Of a DNA stretch of 64,000 bases, positions 1-12,321 are shown one piece after another (position 1 is the first letter of the stretch; each line of letters opens with the position of its first letter). The notes under the pieces are model-generated. The model was not told the origin of the DNA and did no database searches. It saw nothing but the letters and a program-made list of their open reading frames with translations. Origin of the DNA: Pinus tabuliformis (taxonomy: Eukaryota > Streptophyta > Pinopsida > Pinales > Pinaceae); assembly GCA_031772625.1 (NCBI GenBank), contig CM062804.1, positions 278,584,598 to 278,648,597 of the forward strand, read 5' to 3'. Made by a program: the position numbers and the translations under genes.

Positions 1-499
1 GGCTGACTCATGCAAAAATGTTACAATTCTTGAATTAGAGCATTGCAACTGATGCCATTATTGTCCTACCGAATGTCCTTGAGATTTATTCTAAATTTTC
101 GATTGAGAAGATAAATTGGTGTATTTATCAAGGTGTCTACACTCCATGTATGACTTGTTTTTAGTGAGATTTTTTGGAAGTTTTTCCGACTTGTTTTTTC
201 TGGTCTAATTTTTCTAAAATCAAGCAAGAATTTATTGAAATCATAAGCTTGATGGGTAACCCCTGCACAATCAAAGTGTCCTAGAAGTCTTTCAGGGTGT
301 TGAATCCATATATAAAGTCAAAAAACTAGTTTAAATACACAAATCATGATTTCACCTCAAATTTTCCACCCCAAGAGTCTAGAAAATCGCACTAAAGACA
401 AATTCCTCCATATATATCCAAATTAGGGTTTCAGAAATGGATAGTCAGGTCATTCATCTAAACATGTGGAGCAGTTGAATTGAAATTGGAGAATCGAAT
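1..499. repeat. Dispersed repeat, copy 1 (R family)
   Basis: The segment aligns with 26230-26450, 35640-35990 and 62290-62460: shared words include ATTGTCCTACCGAATGT near 60 and GGGTTTCAGAAATGGAT near 430. Positions of about 130-410 are not shared and look like an insertion or a diverged stretch. In the other copies this block lies next to receptor-kinase relics. No intact coding frame. From 500 to 788 the sequence is plain AT-rich DNA in which I see nothing. Confidence 0.75.
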
Positions 500-793
500 A
501 AATGAACAAGTGTAAATAACTGATCCAGCATTATTACTTAGTATCTACTTCTTATGAAAAAAAGTAATTGATAACAGAGTAATTCCCATTAGAATAGTTA
601 TAGAGTAGTATAATATAGTGTTTAAATAATAAAATTAGTTAAAAATTGAAAACTATATTTAGCAAAATTTCATGATAAAAATGATTGCAAATTCAAATAG
701 TTATGGTGTTTTCATTATAATTATGAGGAATGAAATCAATATGTTATATACATTAAAAATAAAGATTATGTTTTTGTTAGAAAAGTATAAATT

Positions 794-2186
794 TTTAAAG
801 AACCTCCATGGCCTATCCGGAAAATAAGCACAAATCCCCTAAAAAAAATTAAATTTCCTTAGACATAGTTAAGGTTCCATGTTCCTTTTCCTTTATCGGA
901 CTGTTATATCACCTTGAAGGGGATTTATACCATAGACACATTATCTTATCTTCATCAAACAATTTCTATAACACAACTACAGTTGCAAGAGAGGAAGGAG
1001 CAATAACATGCAACCATCTAACCTATGGTGACATGCATGGTAAAAAAATCCTCCTCTATTGGATTATATAAAACTTTTCTCCTAACGGTTTTTCATGCAT
1101 CTATATCTCATGCATAATTACCATATGCATGCATAAACGATATAAAATCTATCAAATCAGTTAACCACATGCATAGTAATATTCCATTAGTTCCATAATA
1201 AGATAACTTCTAAGCAATAGATATAATGCAATTTAGCCTTGTTGAGTATTTGTGCGATAGATAATCCGACAATCATAGACTATTCCATTACTTACATTAT
1301 ACCATAATTATCTGCAAGCATCTACCACTATTTTGCTTTGATAACTAGAGGCTTTATATAACATTAAAGGTTCCTTCACTAACATAATAAAGATCACCAT
1401 TAGATTCATTTGATATCCTACTCATTCATAGGCATAAGAATGAAACCCATCACATGAATATAGATAGCATCATACTAACACATAAGCCAAGGTGGGGCAA
1501 AATATCCAACACTGAATCAAATAAAATAATCACATGAAGGGTAAGATACTGGCATACAAAACATTCCATGCATGTGAATCCATCTTAAACAATCACCTGG
1601 AGGGAGAAGCACCACCACCTAACCATGAATCACCTTTGTCTTCCCCCGAGCCGAAGTTCTTGCCAAGGATCAACTATCCTCAATTGATCAATGCATTAGG
1701 TATTTAATACCCTCTTTCATGATTTAGTTTCTATTAGCGACATCCTGCTTTTATGGATTTTTCCATTTGCCTAGGTGTTTTTCGGAAAATATCGTCTTTA
1801 TCTCCCACGAGGCTTTTCCTCAAGTTTGTCTTTATATCCCGCAAAGCTTTTATGTCTGATGGATCTTTATCAACAATCCATCTGATGGATCTCCAATCCA
1901 TCCAAGCTTATCTAGAATCACATCTAGAAGCATTATCACGAAAGATTCATCTCTATCCCATTCCTCAATGGGATTTGGCAAGAATAGCCTGTTTGTTGGT
2001 CCTCCACCCTCCAAGAGATTTATTTTATTAATTTATTTAATAACACGGTTTCTTTTCATATTACATATCACATCTAGCTTTCCTCAGCTTAGGTTTAGAA
2101 TAGTTTAACCCACAAATAGGGTATCACACCTAGATTTCCTTATCTTAGGCTTAAAATAATTTAGCACACAAGGGAGGGGTGTTACA
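794..2186 (-). repeat. 3' LTR of the LARD-like element
   Basis: Homologous along its length to 12322-13716. The inner end reads GGGAGGGGTGTTACA, the complement of a TGTAACACCCC LTR start. The outer end is decayed (TTTAAAG where the other LTR has TGTAACG). The ORF at 1753-2031 is not supported as a gene: it lies in the LTR and the equivalent frame differs in the other copy. Confidence 0.85.
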
Positions 2187-2200
2187 TAGTCCCCCCCTTA
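2187..2200 (-). other. Polypurine tract of the LARD-like element
   Basis: TAGTCCCCCCCTTA on the plus strand reads as TAAGGGGGGGACTA on the minus strand and touches the LTR end. This is the expected plus-strand primer of an LTR retroelement and supports the minus orientation. Confidence 0.75.
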
Positions 2201-2310
2201 AATTTTACGCCATCCTCGGTGTATCACTGCATCATGTCCTCATTCACAGGTAGCTCATTTCCGAATCAATGACTTTCATGCCTCTACCATCTGATATAAT
2301 TTTTCCGATG

Positions 2311-2455
2311 TACATTGGTCACAAGGAGTGCTCCTCTTCCATAACTACATTGGTCACCAAGAGTGCTCCTCTTCCATAGCTACATTGGTCACAAAGAGTG
2401 CTCCTCTTCCATAGCTACATCGGTCTCAAGGAGTGTTCTCCTTTCATAGCTACCT
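2311..2455. repeat. 35-bp tandem repeat, four units
   Basis: Units begin with TACATTGGTC at 2311, 2346, 2381 and (TACATCGGTC) 2416; the core GAGTGCTCCTCTTCCATAGC recurs with few changes. It lies inside the LARD-like interior, close to its polypurine tract. No coding sense is seen. Confidence 0.85.
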
Positions 2456-2793
2456 GTAACATTGTTTTCAAACCATTTGTGAGAATTTATAGATGCATAA
2501 TTTTAACTATGATACATATCATAATCTGTTACTTAATATTACTAAAGTAACTATTGCTCATTTTTCATTTTATCTGAAGAATGCATGTTCATTTTTCGCA
2601 TTCTTCCAAGCCTTTGTGTTCTTTGTTGAACACCTACTTCTTGCAATTTCTCTGCATACAACACATTTGTTAGCATATTTTCCACATCAATATGCCTGCA
2701 ATGTCATAACATATTAGTTTACATAACAATATATATATATTCATCATATATATTCTTCGTAATTGTATGTATGCCAAACTTAACTATGGTTAC

Positions 2794-3127
2794 TGTTAAG
2801 CCCCTATACTACTAGTGTAACCCCTTATTGTTATTAGTATAACCCATTTATTATATTGATGTACCCATGTAGTGCCCATATTGTTACTATTGTGCCCCAT
2901 AGAAGCCCACTATTGTTATTATTGTGCCCTTACATTATTATTGTTATGTCGGCTCTGATTATGTTATGACCCCTTAGACTCCTATATATAGAAAGGAGGT
3001 CTTTTTCATTTGTATCATCCAAGAATTGTTCATTTATGTAATTTAAAGGAGGTTGCCCCCTCGAAGAGGCTGAATTCTAAGGCGTTGATCTATCTTTTCT
3101 ATCTTTTGTTGAGCTGGTTTCATAACA
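2794..3127 (+). repeat. 5' LTR of the nested element
   Basis: Starts TGTTAAGCCCC and ends CATAACA, canonical TG...CA. A TATATATA segment near 2984 followed by GAAAGGAGG is a plausible core promoter. Confidence 0.9.
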
Positions 3128-3129
3128 TT

Positions 3130-3141
3130 TGGTATCAGAGC
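3130..3141 (+). other. Primer-binding site (initiator Met tRNA)
   Basis: TGGTATCAGAGC is the standard 12-nt plant PBS complementary to the 3' end of initiator methionine tRNA. It lies 2 nt after the LTR. Confidence 0.92.
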
Positions 3142-3553
3142 TTTGGATTCTAGGGTTTCGCTGCTCCAAAGAGGTCATCGTGGCATTTTCGCTATAACTT
3201 TTTTTTTGTGACGTTTCAGAAGTCACAAAAAAAACCCATTTGAGAAGAAATCGCGCTGAACCTTGGGTCCGAATTTTAGAGCTTTTTGCACGACATTTTT
3301 GGAGATATGATCTAAGGAAGCTGGTCTTTTTGCAGACTTCTGAATTACACTCAAAACAGGTGACCTGGGGAAAATCGTCATAACTTTCTTTCTGAGCATC
3401 GGATTGAAATTGCGTAAGAAGGTACAGAAAGAAGACGGACTGTAGTTTTCTTTTATATATTTTTCAGAGTCAAAGGTTGAAACAGTGACACGTGGCACTT
3501 CATACAAGTTCGCTCTACTGAACTAGTCTATAATTAGGTCACTGCGGGAGATT

Positions 3554-5086
3554 GTGCATAACTATTTCTTGGAGAATCCAATTTGGATCAGACTAGTGGC
3601 ATTGGAAAGAGGACATAGAAGGCTACTACAGGTCACAATTTCAGAACTTAAAGATCTGAAAGTACAGAGTTACAGTCGTTTCAAGGTAGAGCTCCTAAAA
3701 TCAAGAAAAATCAAGATGAGGAAGTTTGATGGCAAGGATCCGGTAAATTGGATACTTCAGATGGAGCAATATTTTGATATACATGGTGTACAACTATTAC
3801 AAAAGGTATGTATTGCATCTTCATATTTAGAACCAGATCAATTTTTATGGTACAAAGGGCTTTGTTCTCGTAAACAACTTGTTACGTGGTCAATTTTCAC
3901 GGAGGAAATGATAGCACATTATGAGGATACAAAGAGAAACACCTTCTTTAGAGGAACACCACAACAACTGGAAAGAGTAAAAGGGCTTTGTGACATAGGG
4001 GAAAGAAAAGTTATGGAAACCAGGAAGCGTACCCCTCACAACTATAAAGATGGAAGTGTTGTTTCTCCTAGCCTTCCACAACCTACAAGGGTTACACCAC
4101 AACAATTGGAAGAAAAAAGAGAAAAAGGGATTTGTTACAATTGTGATAGCAAATGCACTAAAGGTCATAAGTGTGCTAAGAAGAAATTATTTTACATAGA
4201 ATATGAAGAGGAGGAAGAAAAGGATCAAGAAACATCAAAAGAAGAAGATATACGCCAAGACCCCACCCCAGAGAAAGAAGAAATGAATCAGACCATATCT
4301 TGTAAAGCATTGGCAAGAATTACCACTCCTCAAACTCTCAAGATAGAAGGACATATCAAGAAGAAAAATGTGCAAGAAGTGAAAGATCACATCGAGCATC
4401 AAGAAATGAATCCAACCATATCTTGTAAAGGATTGGAAGAAATTACCACTCCTCAAACTCTAGAGATAGAAGGACATATCAAGAAGAAAAAGGTTCAAGC
4501 AGTGAAAGATCACATCGAGCATCAACAACAAGTTCTCCAACTTTTAAAGGATAACGCCACTTCGGTGCAAAATCAAATGAAACAACAGATAGATAAACAT
4601 TGTAGTGAAAAATGTTTTGATGTAGGTGATTGGGTATTTTTACTGCTACATCTCAAGCAAGCTATTTATGAGAAGGAAATGTTGGCAATACTACATGCAC
4701 TTAAAAAATGGCGACCTTACCAAATGGGAAGACTCTTCAAGGATGAGGATGTGGAAGCATTTTTTTGTGCTATTTATATTATCCAACCAGATTGGATAAA
4801 CGAAGCAAGGGATGAATGGAAGAAGGACGAAGAAGTATGGCCACTTATTCAAAAGTTGCAAAAGATCCCAATTCAAACTATATTGCTAGAAATTGAAGAG
4901 GAAGGAAAAATCATATTGGAACCTGGAGCAGTCATAGAACAAGAACCTGAAAGCTACGAAATTGATCAATTTCAGATTATCTCATCAAGTGGAAGAACTT
5001 ACCCGCTGAAGATTCCACATGGGAGGACAAGAATTTTATACAGAAGCATCAAGAACTACTCAAGCGTTGAGGACAACACTTTTTGA
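3554..5086 (+). CDS. Scrambled gag-pol chimeric ORF of the nested element (510 aa)
   Basis: The open frame joins gypsy polyprotein pieces in a non-native order. Residues about 55-130 resemble Ty3/gypsy gag (KFDGKDPVNW, then a W/F-rich helical stretch). Residues 194-207 form a CCHC zinc knuckle (C194, C197, H205, C207). Residues 243-283 and 284-324 are two 41-residue copies of the segment that normally leads into the aspartic protease (TPQTLKIEGHIKKK), each ending before the expected catalytic Asp. Residues about 327-364 match the integrase C-terminal region (FDVGDWVF). Residues 368-393 match the end of RNase H (YEKEMLAILHALKKW), and 399-437 the RNase H-integrase linker. Native order would be gag, protease, RT, RNase H, integrase. 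Whether it is translated is unknown; no catalytic domain is complete. The first ATG was taken; homology starts near residue 55. Confidence 0.7.
   Translation: MHNYFLENPIWIRLVALERGHRRLLQVTISELKDLKVQSYSRFKVELLKSRKIKMRKFDGKDPVNWILQMEQYFDIHGVQLLQKVCIASSYLEPDQFLWYKGLCSRKQLVTWSIFTEEMIAHYEDTKRNTFFRGTPQQLERVKGLCDIGERKVMETRKRTPHNYKDGSVVSPSLPQPTRVTPQQLEEKREKGICYNCDSKCTKGHKCAKKKLFYIEYEEEEEKDQETSKEEDIRQDPTPEKEEMNQTISCKALARITTPQTLKIEGHIKKKNVQEVKDHIEHQEMNPTISCKGLEEITTPQTLEIEGHIKKKKVQAVKDHIEHQQQVLQLLKDNATSVQNQMKQQIDKHCSEKCFDVGDWVFLLLHLKQAIYEKEMLAILHALKKWRPYQMGRLFKDEDVEAFFCAIYIIQPDWINEARDEWKKDEEVWPLIQKLQKIPIQTILLEIEEEGKIILEPGAVIEQEPESYEIDQFQIISSSGRTYPLKIPHGRTRILYRSIKNYSSVEDNTF
4280..4525 (+). repeat. 123-bp in-frame duplication inside the chimeric ORF
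   Basis: Two tandem 123-bp units encode 41 residues each, both starting EMN and ending KDHIEHQ. Frame is kept because the unit is a multiple of three. Each unit corresponds to the protease-leading segment of gypsy polyproteins. Confidence 0.85.
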
Positions 5087-5095
5087 AGGAGAGGG
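4957..5095 (+). pseudogene. Out-of-frame chromodomain tail of the polyprotein
   Basis: In the frame other than the 510-aa ORF the sequence reads YLIKWKNLPAEDSTWED, then FIQKHQELLKR and a stop, then GQHFLKE. This is the usual C-terminal chromodomain end of a gypsy chromovirus polyprotein. The long ORF runs over it in a shifted frame, so its last 50 or so residues are not native. Stops at about 4949 and 4962 break the chromodomain frame. Confidence 0.75.
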
Positions 5096-5098
5096 GCA

Positions 5099-5433
5099 TG
5101 TTAGGCCCCTATACTACTAGTGTAACCCCTTATTGTTATTAGTATTTAACCCACTTATTATATTGATGTACCCATGTAGTGCCCATATTGTTACTATTGT
5201 GCCCCATAGAAGCCCACTATTGTTATTATTGTGCCCTTACATTATTATTGTTATGTCGGCTCTGATTATGTTATGACCCCTTAGACTCCTATATATAGAA
5301 AGGAGGTCTTTTCATTTGTATCATCCAAGAATTGTTCATTTATGTAATTTAAAGGAGGTTGCCCCCTCGAAGAGGCTGAATTCTAAGGCGTTGATCTATC
5401 TTTTCTATCTCTTCTTGAGCTGGTTTCATAACA
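5099..5433 (+). repeat. 3' LTR of the nested element
   Basis: Starts TGTTAGGCCCC, ends CATAACA, and matches 2794-3127. A small frame crossing it (5316-5750) runs out into unrelated sequence and is not a gene. Confidence 0.9.
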
Positions 5434-7666
5434 GTTACTTATCCTTGAACCACTTCATACTTCTTTTGTGCAACCACCTAGTCGGTTGTCCTACCAAAAG
5501 TCTACCCAATGTCTTCATGCATACCTACACACAATATGTATTATACACAGCAATATACATATCATATTTCAAACATGTAACATATGTATTCATACGAGTA
5601 CCGTATGTACTACTGTATATAGTACCATCTGTGCTACAACCCATCATACCATTCCCGTTGTATCACCTACATGAGAAAAACTTTCTCCACATATTTTTCT
5701 ACCATGTTAATATCATGCCAAACATTCGGTTATCTTTTTCTAGCAATTAAAACAACTTTGCTCGGTTGACAAGGAATTTGTATGAGCATGGTTCATTTCT
5801 ATAATCAGAGAAATTTTTTTCAAGTGTAAGTCATTTTCATATTTCATGTGGTTGTAACACAATATCAGCAATATAGTATGTATTCATGCATATTTACATC
5901 TTAAGTAGACTTTTAACTCATATTTGAATAATCATTAGATCAATACTTCATTCTTAAATCATTTATATCAGGTGATTTACTATTGCCCTTTTTATGTTAC
6001 AACAACTTAACCACTTTGCACTATACTTTACCAATGTGATCATTATGTCAATCATGTTCTTTTCTTCTACATATTACTCCCGTTTTATAGGAATTGGGGT
6101 AGACACACTTTTAAGGTTGTTGTACAATGATTTCTATATAAATTTCCTAACAAACCAAGACCAATACCTAAATTCATTATGAGTTGCAAGATAATTCCAA
6201 CAATCCATTAAACTCAGGACTCTTTCATGCCATGGATGCTTGAGACTTTCATCAACCAAATGATAACTATAATATTGTTATAAGGCTACAATATTGTACA
6301 CCCGTGTGTTTACATGGAAAATTCATTTGCCTCATTATTATGTGTAGATTCTAGCATGATTCTTTTGACAAGAAGTTTATCTTGACGACCCCTTAACCAG
6401 TCTTATGAAAACAATATATCAAACAATCCATGACAAAGCATGAATATATGTATCATACAACAATAATGAAATGACAAACATGGACTTCCTCTGATGAAGC
6501 CAACTATAATGTCAATACCATGATGATATATGTCAGTTACATCAATGTTGAAAATTCTCACAAGATTTCTCAGTCAACGTTCTCCATATTACCATATATT
6601 AATACATAACACATTCAAAAACCATCTACTAACCATATCCTACCAATAGGCCATATTTATTACATAGACTCATGGTCAGTACCTAGTAGGGTATGCCCTC
6701 TTCCATAACCATCTTTGCATTAGATGTTATGATAACAACATAGTAGTGAACTGCAGTTTATGCATAACCATTGGCATGATGGTAATTATTAACCATTATA
6801 CATTGTTAATTTGTATCCATAGTTTCTTATGCGATAAAAAATTCAAGAGTGGACGATTATCATATCATCATCACATCTCTCTCACCACAAGTATAATATC
6901 TCGTGGCATTGATCTTCCCAATCTATCATCTTCCTTTTTCGCCACTTGTTTATGGAAGATAGTTATGTAGGCCTTAGTGACTTCGTTATAAGGATTTTCA
7001 TAAAGCAGTAGGAATTAATACCTACTTAATTAATCCTCAAATCTGACTATAACTCTTTCAAGCTGTGCTTAATTCGTTGTTTAAAATATGAGAATTTCTC
7101 ATAGTTTGCATCTCGTTCTTGCTTATCACAATCACTTAATAATTCATGTATGCTAAAAATGTTTCATTGCTTAACTACAATGGCAGATTTATTATAAAAT
7201 AAACCAAGCAATATCCACGTCTTAAATGCAGGCTACACTTGCCAATTACGCCAATGTTAATAAGAAACAACACAATACTCACAAGCTCTCTTGGTGTAAT
7301 CATAACATATTCATGAGTGGTACACCTTACTTGCTTATCATTTGCACATGATAATTTATGCTAAATATTACCTCAAATATAATTCAAGCAACTGAAAGTC
7401 CTATACATGGATGTAAAAGTCAATTTCTGCATACTTGCATGACATTCCATGGAAAAGATAATTTCTTCCACAATTCAAGGTATACATAAATACCCACCTT
7501 TAATTATCTACAAGTACTAACTTGTGAATAATAGTAAATCATAATCATTGTTTCTTGTCAATTAGAATCTTATCCAAATGAGAAGTTCAATGATGACTCC
7601 AAGGGGTGTCTCACTTCCTAAATTGGAAGGGTTCCTTCTTGTTAAGTATTAACCCCAACACCTTAT

Positions 7667-8041
7667 CTGTATCTCCGCAGATAATTTCATACTATTTAAG
7701 AGTGAATTATAAGCTTAACACAATCCCTTTTTTTTATTATCAATAAGGAAGCATTAGAACTTGATTCTTATTAATTATCATGGTTTACATATTATTGTAT
7801 CAAGGATGCTTATAGGTACCAGTATGCACTTGCAATGCATAGGTCTTGGTATATATATATCTGTATCTCCGAAGATAATTTCATACTATTTAAGAGTGAC
7901 TTATAAGCTTAACACAATCCCTTTTTTTTATTATCAATCAAGAAGCATTAGAACTTGCTTCTTATTAATTATCATGGTTTACATATTATTGTATCAAGGA
8001 TGCTTATAGGTACCAGTATGCACTTCCAATGCATAGGTCTT

Positions 8042-8060
<19 letters not shown>
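7667..8060. repeat. 194-bp tandem duplication
   Basis: Two head-to-tail copies start with CTGTATCTCCG at 7667 and 7861 and differ at only a few positions. Both end in a run of TA; the second run has expanded (8044-8102). The ORFs across it are by-products of the duplication. Confidence 0.9.

Positions 8061-8102
<42 letters not shown>
8044..8102. repeat. (TA)n microsatellite
   Basis: About 29 uninterrupted TA units at the end of the second 194-bp copy. Confidence 0.95.
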
Positions 8103-8105
<3 letters not shown>

Positions 8106-9599
8106 CTTGTTATTATTTAATCACTTTTTCGAAACAATTCCAACTCCAAAAATGCATTGTATAGAGGACTAAATTAAAACAATTTATGTCAATACCTGCT
8201 CTTTATTTCTTAGCATTATTCATGAGAACCTTTTTTATTACATAACACCCTACTAGGGTTTAAAACTTCCCTTTTTATACCATCATATTTTCATTTAGCC
8301 AAGTCCCTACATCGTACTTATACTAGTGTCAATTTGATTTATTTATAATTTATCCATTCTCGGCTTATTTTATTTTATTTTTCTGCAAAGATAAGAATAT
8401 TCAGGGCGACTTCAATAAGAATAATTTTTTTTTAATAAACATTATCTTCCGTTACATCTATTTCTATTATAACATGAAATAGAGGTTTCTGGCTTCAAAA
8501 ATCAAGGCAATTAAGTTCACAATTTTTCACTCAATGGACTTGCATGTAGCCCTAACCATTATTGTGAATATTAGTAACCAACAAACATGAGCACAACCAC
8601 AATCATATCTTTAATGAAAATTGAATGAGTATAAGCAAGAGCCTCTCCTTGGTGAAACTTGAACCCTAATGAGGAATTGAACAATGCCCCACGTTCACAT
8701 TGCTTTAGAAGTCGACTTTAAATGCCATATTATCTGATCTTCAATGGATGATATAATATTATATTCTGATCATTTCCAGAGGCAACTAGCGCACTATAAT
8801 GCTTGATATTTTGAGAGTTATATTCGATAAAAATTTATGCTTTCAACAAATAGTTCCAAGGAATTAGATAGACTCAAAGCCATAGATTGTGCTAACAATG
8901 GCAGAATAACACATTTTGTAACCCTACTTATCAATAATGTACAAAAGTAGTACCATTTATATGCATCACATAATTTACTGACGCTAAATAATCATAAATA
9001 TCTTGCAACTATGTTACAATAAATGATGATATAAATATATAACACCCATATCAATAACATAGATACTTTATAAATACCCATATCAATTACCAAGGATTAT
9101 AAATATACTTCATGGGTGTTATAAATAAACGAGGCTTGAATTGTATTTTTCGAAAATATTTAGCATCCCAGTTGGCCATAAGTGACAATTTCACAATCTT
9201 CATCATAACTTTGTATGTAATAATCAGAAGCAGTGCTGTAGATAATGGTTTTCTATCCATTGAACATGCGCATTTTTCTCTGTTCGGTTACCTTTTTTTC
9301 TGTGAGAATCTCAACAAAATAAATTGCTCCCCTTTTAATCCAACCAACATTATCTATTCCCTCTAAAATTTATGGGTTCATTAAAAACCACTAAGAGAGA
9401 AGACATGAAAAAATGAATAATTGTCAGAGAATATAGTATCTGATGTCCACCAAAACCTTACACGAATATGCCCTCCGAAGGAGTATAGGACTATTTCTAA
9501 TGACAATAAATATTATGTGATCCCAATTCCTTGAATAACAAATCTTGAAAAGTGTTTTTGTTGTCAACCTTGAATCCCGACAGCTACTTAATTGTATTA

Positions 9600-9605
<6 letters not shown>

Positions 9606-9643
<38 letters not shown>
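9606..9643. repeat. (TA)n microsatellite
   Basis: About 19 uninterrupted TA units in the LARD interior. Confidence 0.95.
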
Positions 9644-9646
<3 letters not shown>

Positions 9647-12307
9647 TTACAATCTAAATATTCATGCTAAATTTTAATAATAATAGACTAAGAATGGAGA
9701 AACTAAGAATTACTTCTTACATCATCTAAAACAGATTCTGAAAACAATACTTTAAACAATGTATACATATTTTTTCATTTAGGTTTAATAATTCTCAGAA
9801 AGGAAACAAATCACCACTGTGTACTCTTCGTATCTATCACATCTATTATCGAAACGATTGATCTCCTCACATTGGAGGTGATGGTATGATCCTCCTTATC
9901 TCAGACTCCTTTTCTGCAACTAAGTCATATAGTTGAGAGGTTCTCATGGTGGTTGAATTCTTCAACACGTTATCATCTGCAGAAAATGGGTATATATATC
10001 AACCTTAGTCAACTTATTAGAATCACAAAGGAATGATTATTCATGCCATTTTTACTTCCATGGGACTTGTGGCACGATCCTCAATATTTCCTATTTACAG
10101 TTGACGTTAAGCATTCTTTTACTTATGGCCTTACTTTAGGCTTAACTCTCACAACTAGATATCAGGATAGCTCGTCCCAAACTGAGCTTAGTTATTTATT
10201 CATTGTTGATACTCTTGACCATAAGGTAAGCATTATCCTTCCCCACTCTTATCCCTTCATCGATCAGAGATAAGCTACAACATATGGAATCTTTATCCGC
10301 AGATAATCATCATCCTACTGCCACTGATAGATAACCCATCTAATGAAAGAAACAATGATAACATTTTTTCTGAAAAAGAAACCCATTGTTTGCTTTTACT
10401 CTTACACAGAGATAGTCAACGTTTTTACTAGCGTGCTATAACCATCGTGTGTTTTTATCCCATGGTAGACAACATGAAAGCAATGGAATCTAAATTTTCC
10501 TACCTCTCTGCAGTGCAATTAGATACCGCAATCAGCCAAGGTCTCGTGTAGAAAATTTTTCCTTAATTATTCAATGTGTTTCTTCCTTCAGTCCGAAAGC
10601 CAGCGAACAAGGGAAAAAACAATCACTTATCCTACTTAATTTGCTCCCTAGTAATAGCCAATGATTGGAAGAATCTTACTATGATTCGTGACGACTTTTC
10701 CCAGCATATCATGCATGCCTCTCTGCATGCATTTTTATATGCTTAATTTCCCAACCTCCTTTAGCTCGACGATCAACCTGATTGAAGAGTGTCATACTGG
10801 AAGGGGAATTTATGTTTTTGTGATTTTAAAGGGTGTTGTTTCTAAACCCATCAACATATCTTTCTTACCATGGAGATTAAAACAACAATTTCTAACTTCA
10901 TCGAAAAGTCACGCAGGGGTAAAACAACACCTGGAATAACGCTATCACCTCGCACAACCGATAAAAATTCCCTTGTTTCATCACTTGGATACTGCTACCT
11001 TGTATGCACATGTCGAGATATAGGTTAGCCACTATGGTTTATTTCAAAATCTTCCTGGCTACCTTCAATTTCAGCGAGAGGAAGAAACGAAGAACAACAT
11101 GCATTGCCAACATGGCTGCCACATCAGCCGAGTTGTCAATGTGGAAAAGGTCGTGGTGAATGCTTCGATGGCATCAGTTTCTCGCTATTGGAATTTCATT
11201 TGCATCTAATATACCTACCGAGGCTGCTCATCATTCTGCATCGTACTCCCACAACAGTGTGTGCCCATGGGCATGGACCCATGCGTGAATAATATGGGAA
11301 ATTATAGATTATTTGACCCTATCTAATGTCTCCACAGTTCGTCATTATACGAGGTAGGGATCAATACAGTTTATTTCCCATAGTGATATTAGTTGTCCTC
11401 ACATGCGACCATTCAAACAAAGCGATGAAGACCTTATTACATCTTTTCGGTCAGAGAAAGCGGGTGCCTGGGCTTTTGAAAAATTATTGAAGGTTGGCCA
11501 GATTGCTCTCTGTTATGTTATTGATGGCGAGATTAAACTCACAGTCTACACTACCTTCTCTTTATAAATGTAAAGAGCTCAGGATTCTCAGCCAATAGGT
11601 GCTTCCTGCAACCAAGTATGTCAGTGTGTTGGAATATGTGAAGTATAGCACATACACACTTATGTATATGCCGAGACTAGTGCTGTAAGACAAATTCATA
11701 TTTTTTATTACAGAAATTAGGTTTTCCAGCAACCTGTGCTGGCTTCATGAGGAAGAGACATCTCGATTTCTATATTCATTTAAACCATATAGCTAATGTA
11801 GTATAATATAGAGTCCAATGACATATGTTCAAGGGTAGTTCCTATAAAGATTAGGCATACTATTTCATTGATATTGACATGCAATTTGTAATGGCGCACT
11901 AATTATAACCACTAAGCATTTTGTTAATTATTAACACGCATGATATATATTGAATATCATGGGTATGGTTTCACATACGCTATCCCATTATTCTTTCACA
12001 TATGATGGGTATGGTTTCACATATGCTACCATTTGTAATACAATTAAAATTCCAAATCATGAACTCCTCTTGTATATATATTGGTTGATTTTGACCAACG
12101 GTCATATCAGTTTATGGGTTCCTCCATGCTTACTTTACTATTCTATTGTTAGTGCTTTTAATATTTAGATTAAACCTTAAGGAGTCTAGAATTAACACTT
12201 AGCCTCCTTATTAAAGTTTGTGGTAGTGAGGCCAAGTTAAGACTTAAACTTGTCCATACCCTATGGAGGCGTATTGGCCCATAGGCCGCAAGGTTTGAAC
12301 TTGATCT

Positions 12308-12319
12308 GCTCTGATACCA
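12308..12319 (-). other. Primer-binding site of the LARD-like element
   Basis: GCTCTGATACCA on the plus strand is the exact complement of TGGTATCAGAGC. Two nucleotides separate it from the right LTR. This fixes the direction as leftwards. Confidence 0.9.
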
Positions 12320-12321
12320 TT

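Larger units (their letters stand above)
2794..5433 (+). mobile_element. Nested non-autonomous Ty3/gypsy-derived LTR element
   Basis: Near-identical LTRs at 2794-3127 and 5099-5433 are bounded by a perfect 5-bp duplication GTTAC (2789-2793 and 5434-5438). The iMet PBS follows the 5' LTR after 2 nt and a purine-rich GAAGGAGAGGGGCA precedes the 3' LTR. The LTRs differ by only a handful of substitutions and two small indels in about 334 bp, so this insertion is much younger than its host LARD. The interior is about 2 kb with one long ORF made of scrambled fragments of a gypsy polyprotein. RT and a complete integrase are missing, so it cannot be autonomous. Confidence 0.92.
5439..12307. other. 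Interior of the LARD-like element, no genes seen
   Basis: About 6.9 kb of AT-rich sequence with short scattered ORFs only. None shows a recognisable domain, and both strands lack conserved retroelement motifs. Simple repeats and one local duplication (7667-8060) are listed separately. The last part before the PBS (12160-12307) is somewhat richer in C and G, as expected for an untranslated leader on the minus strand. Confidence 0.7.

Noticed and set aside
7761..8164. Two related ORFs across the 194-bp duplication, the second ending in YIYIYI
   Set aside because: Produced by the duplicated sequence and the TA microsatellite, not by a gene.
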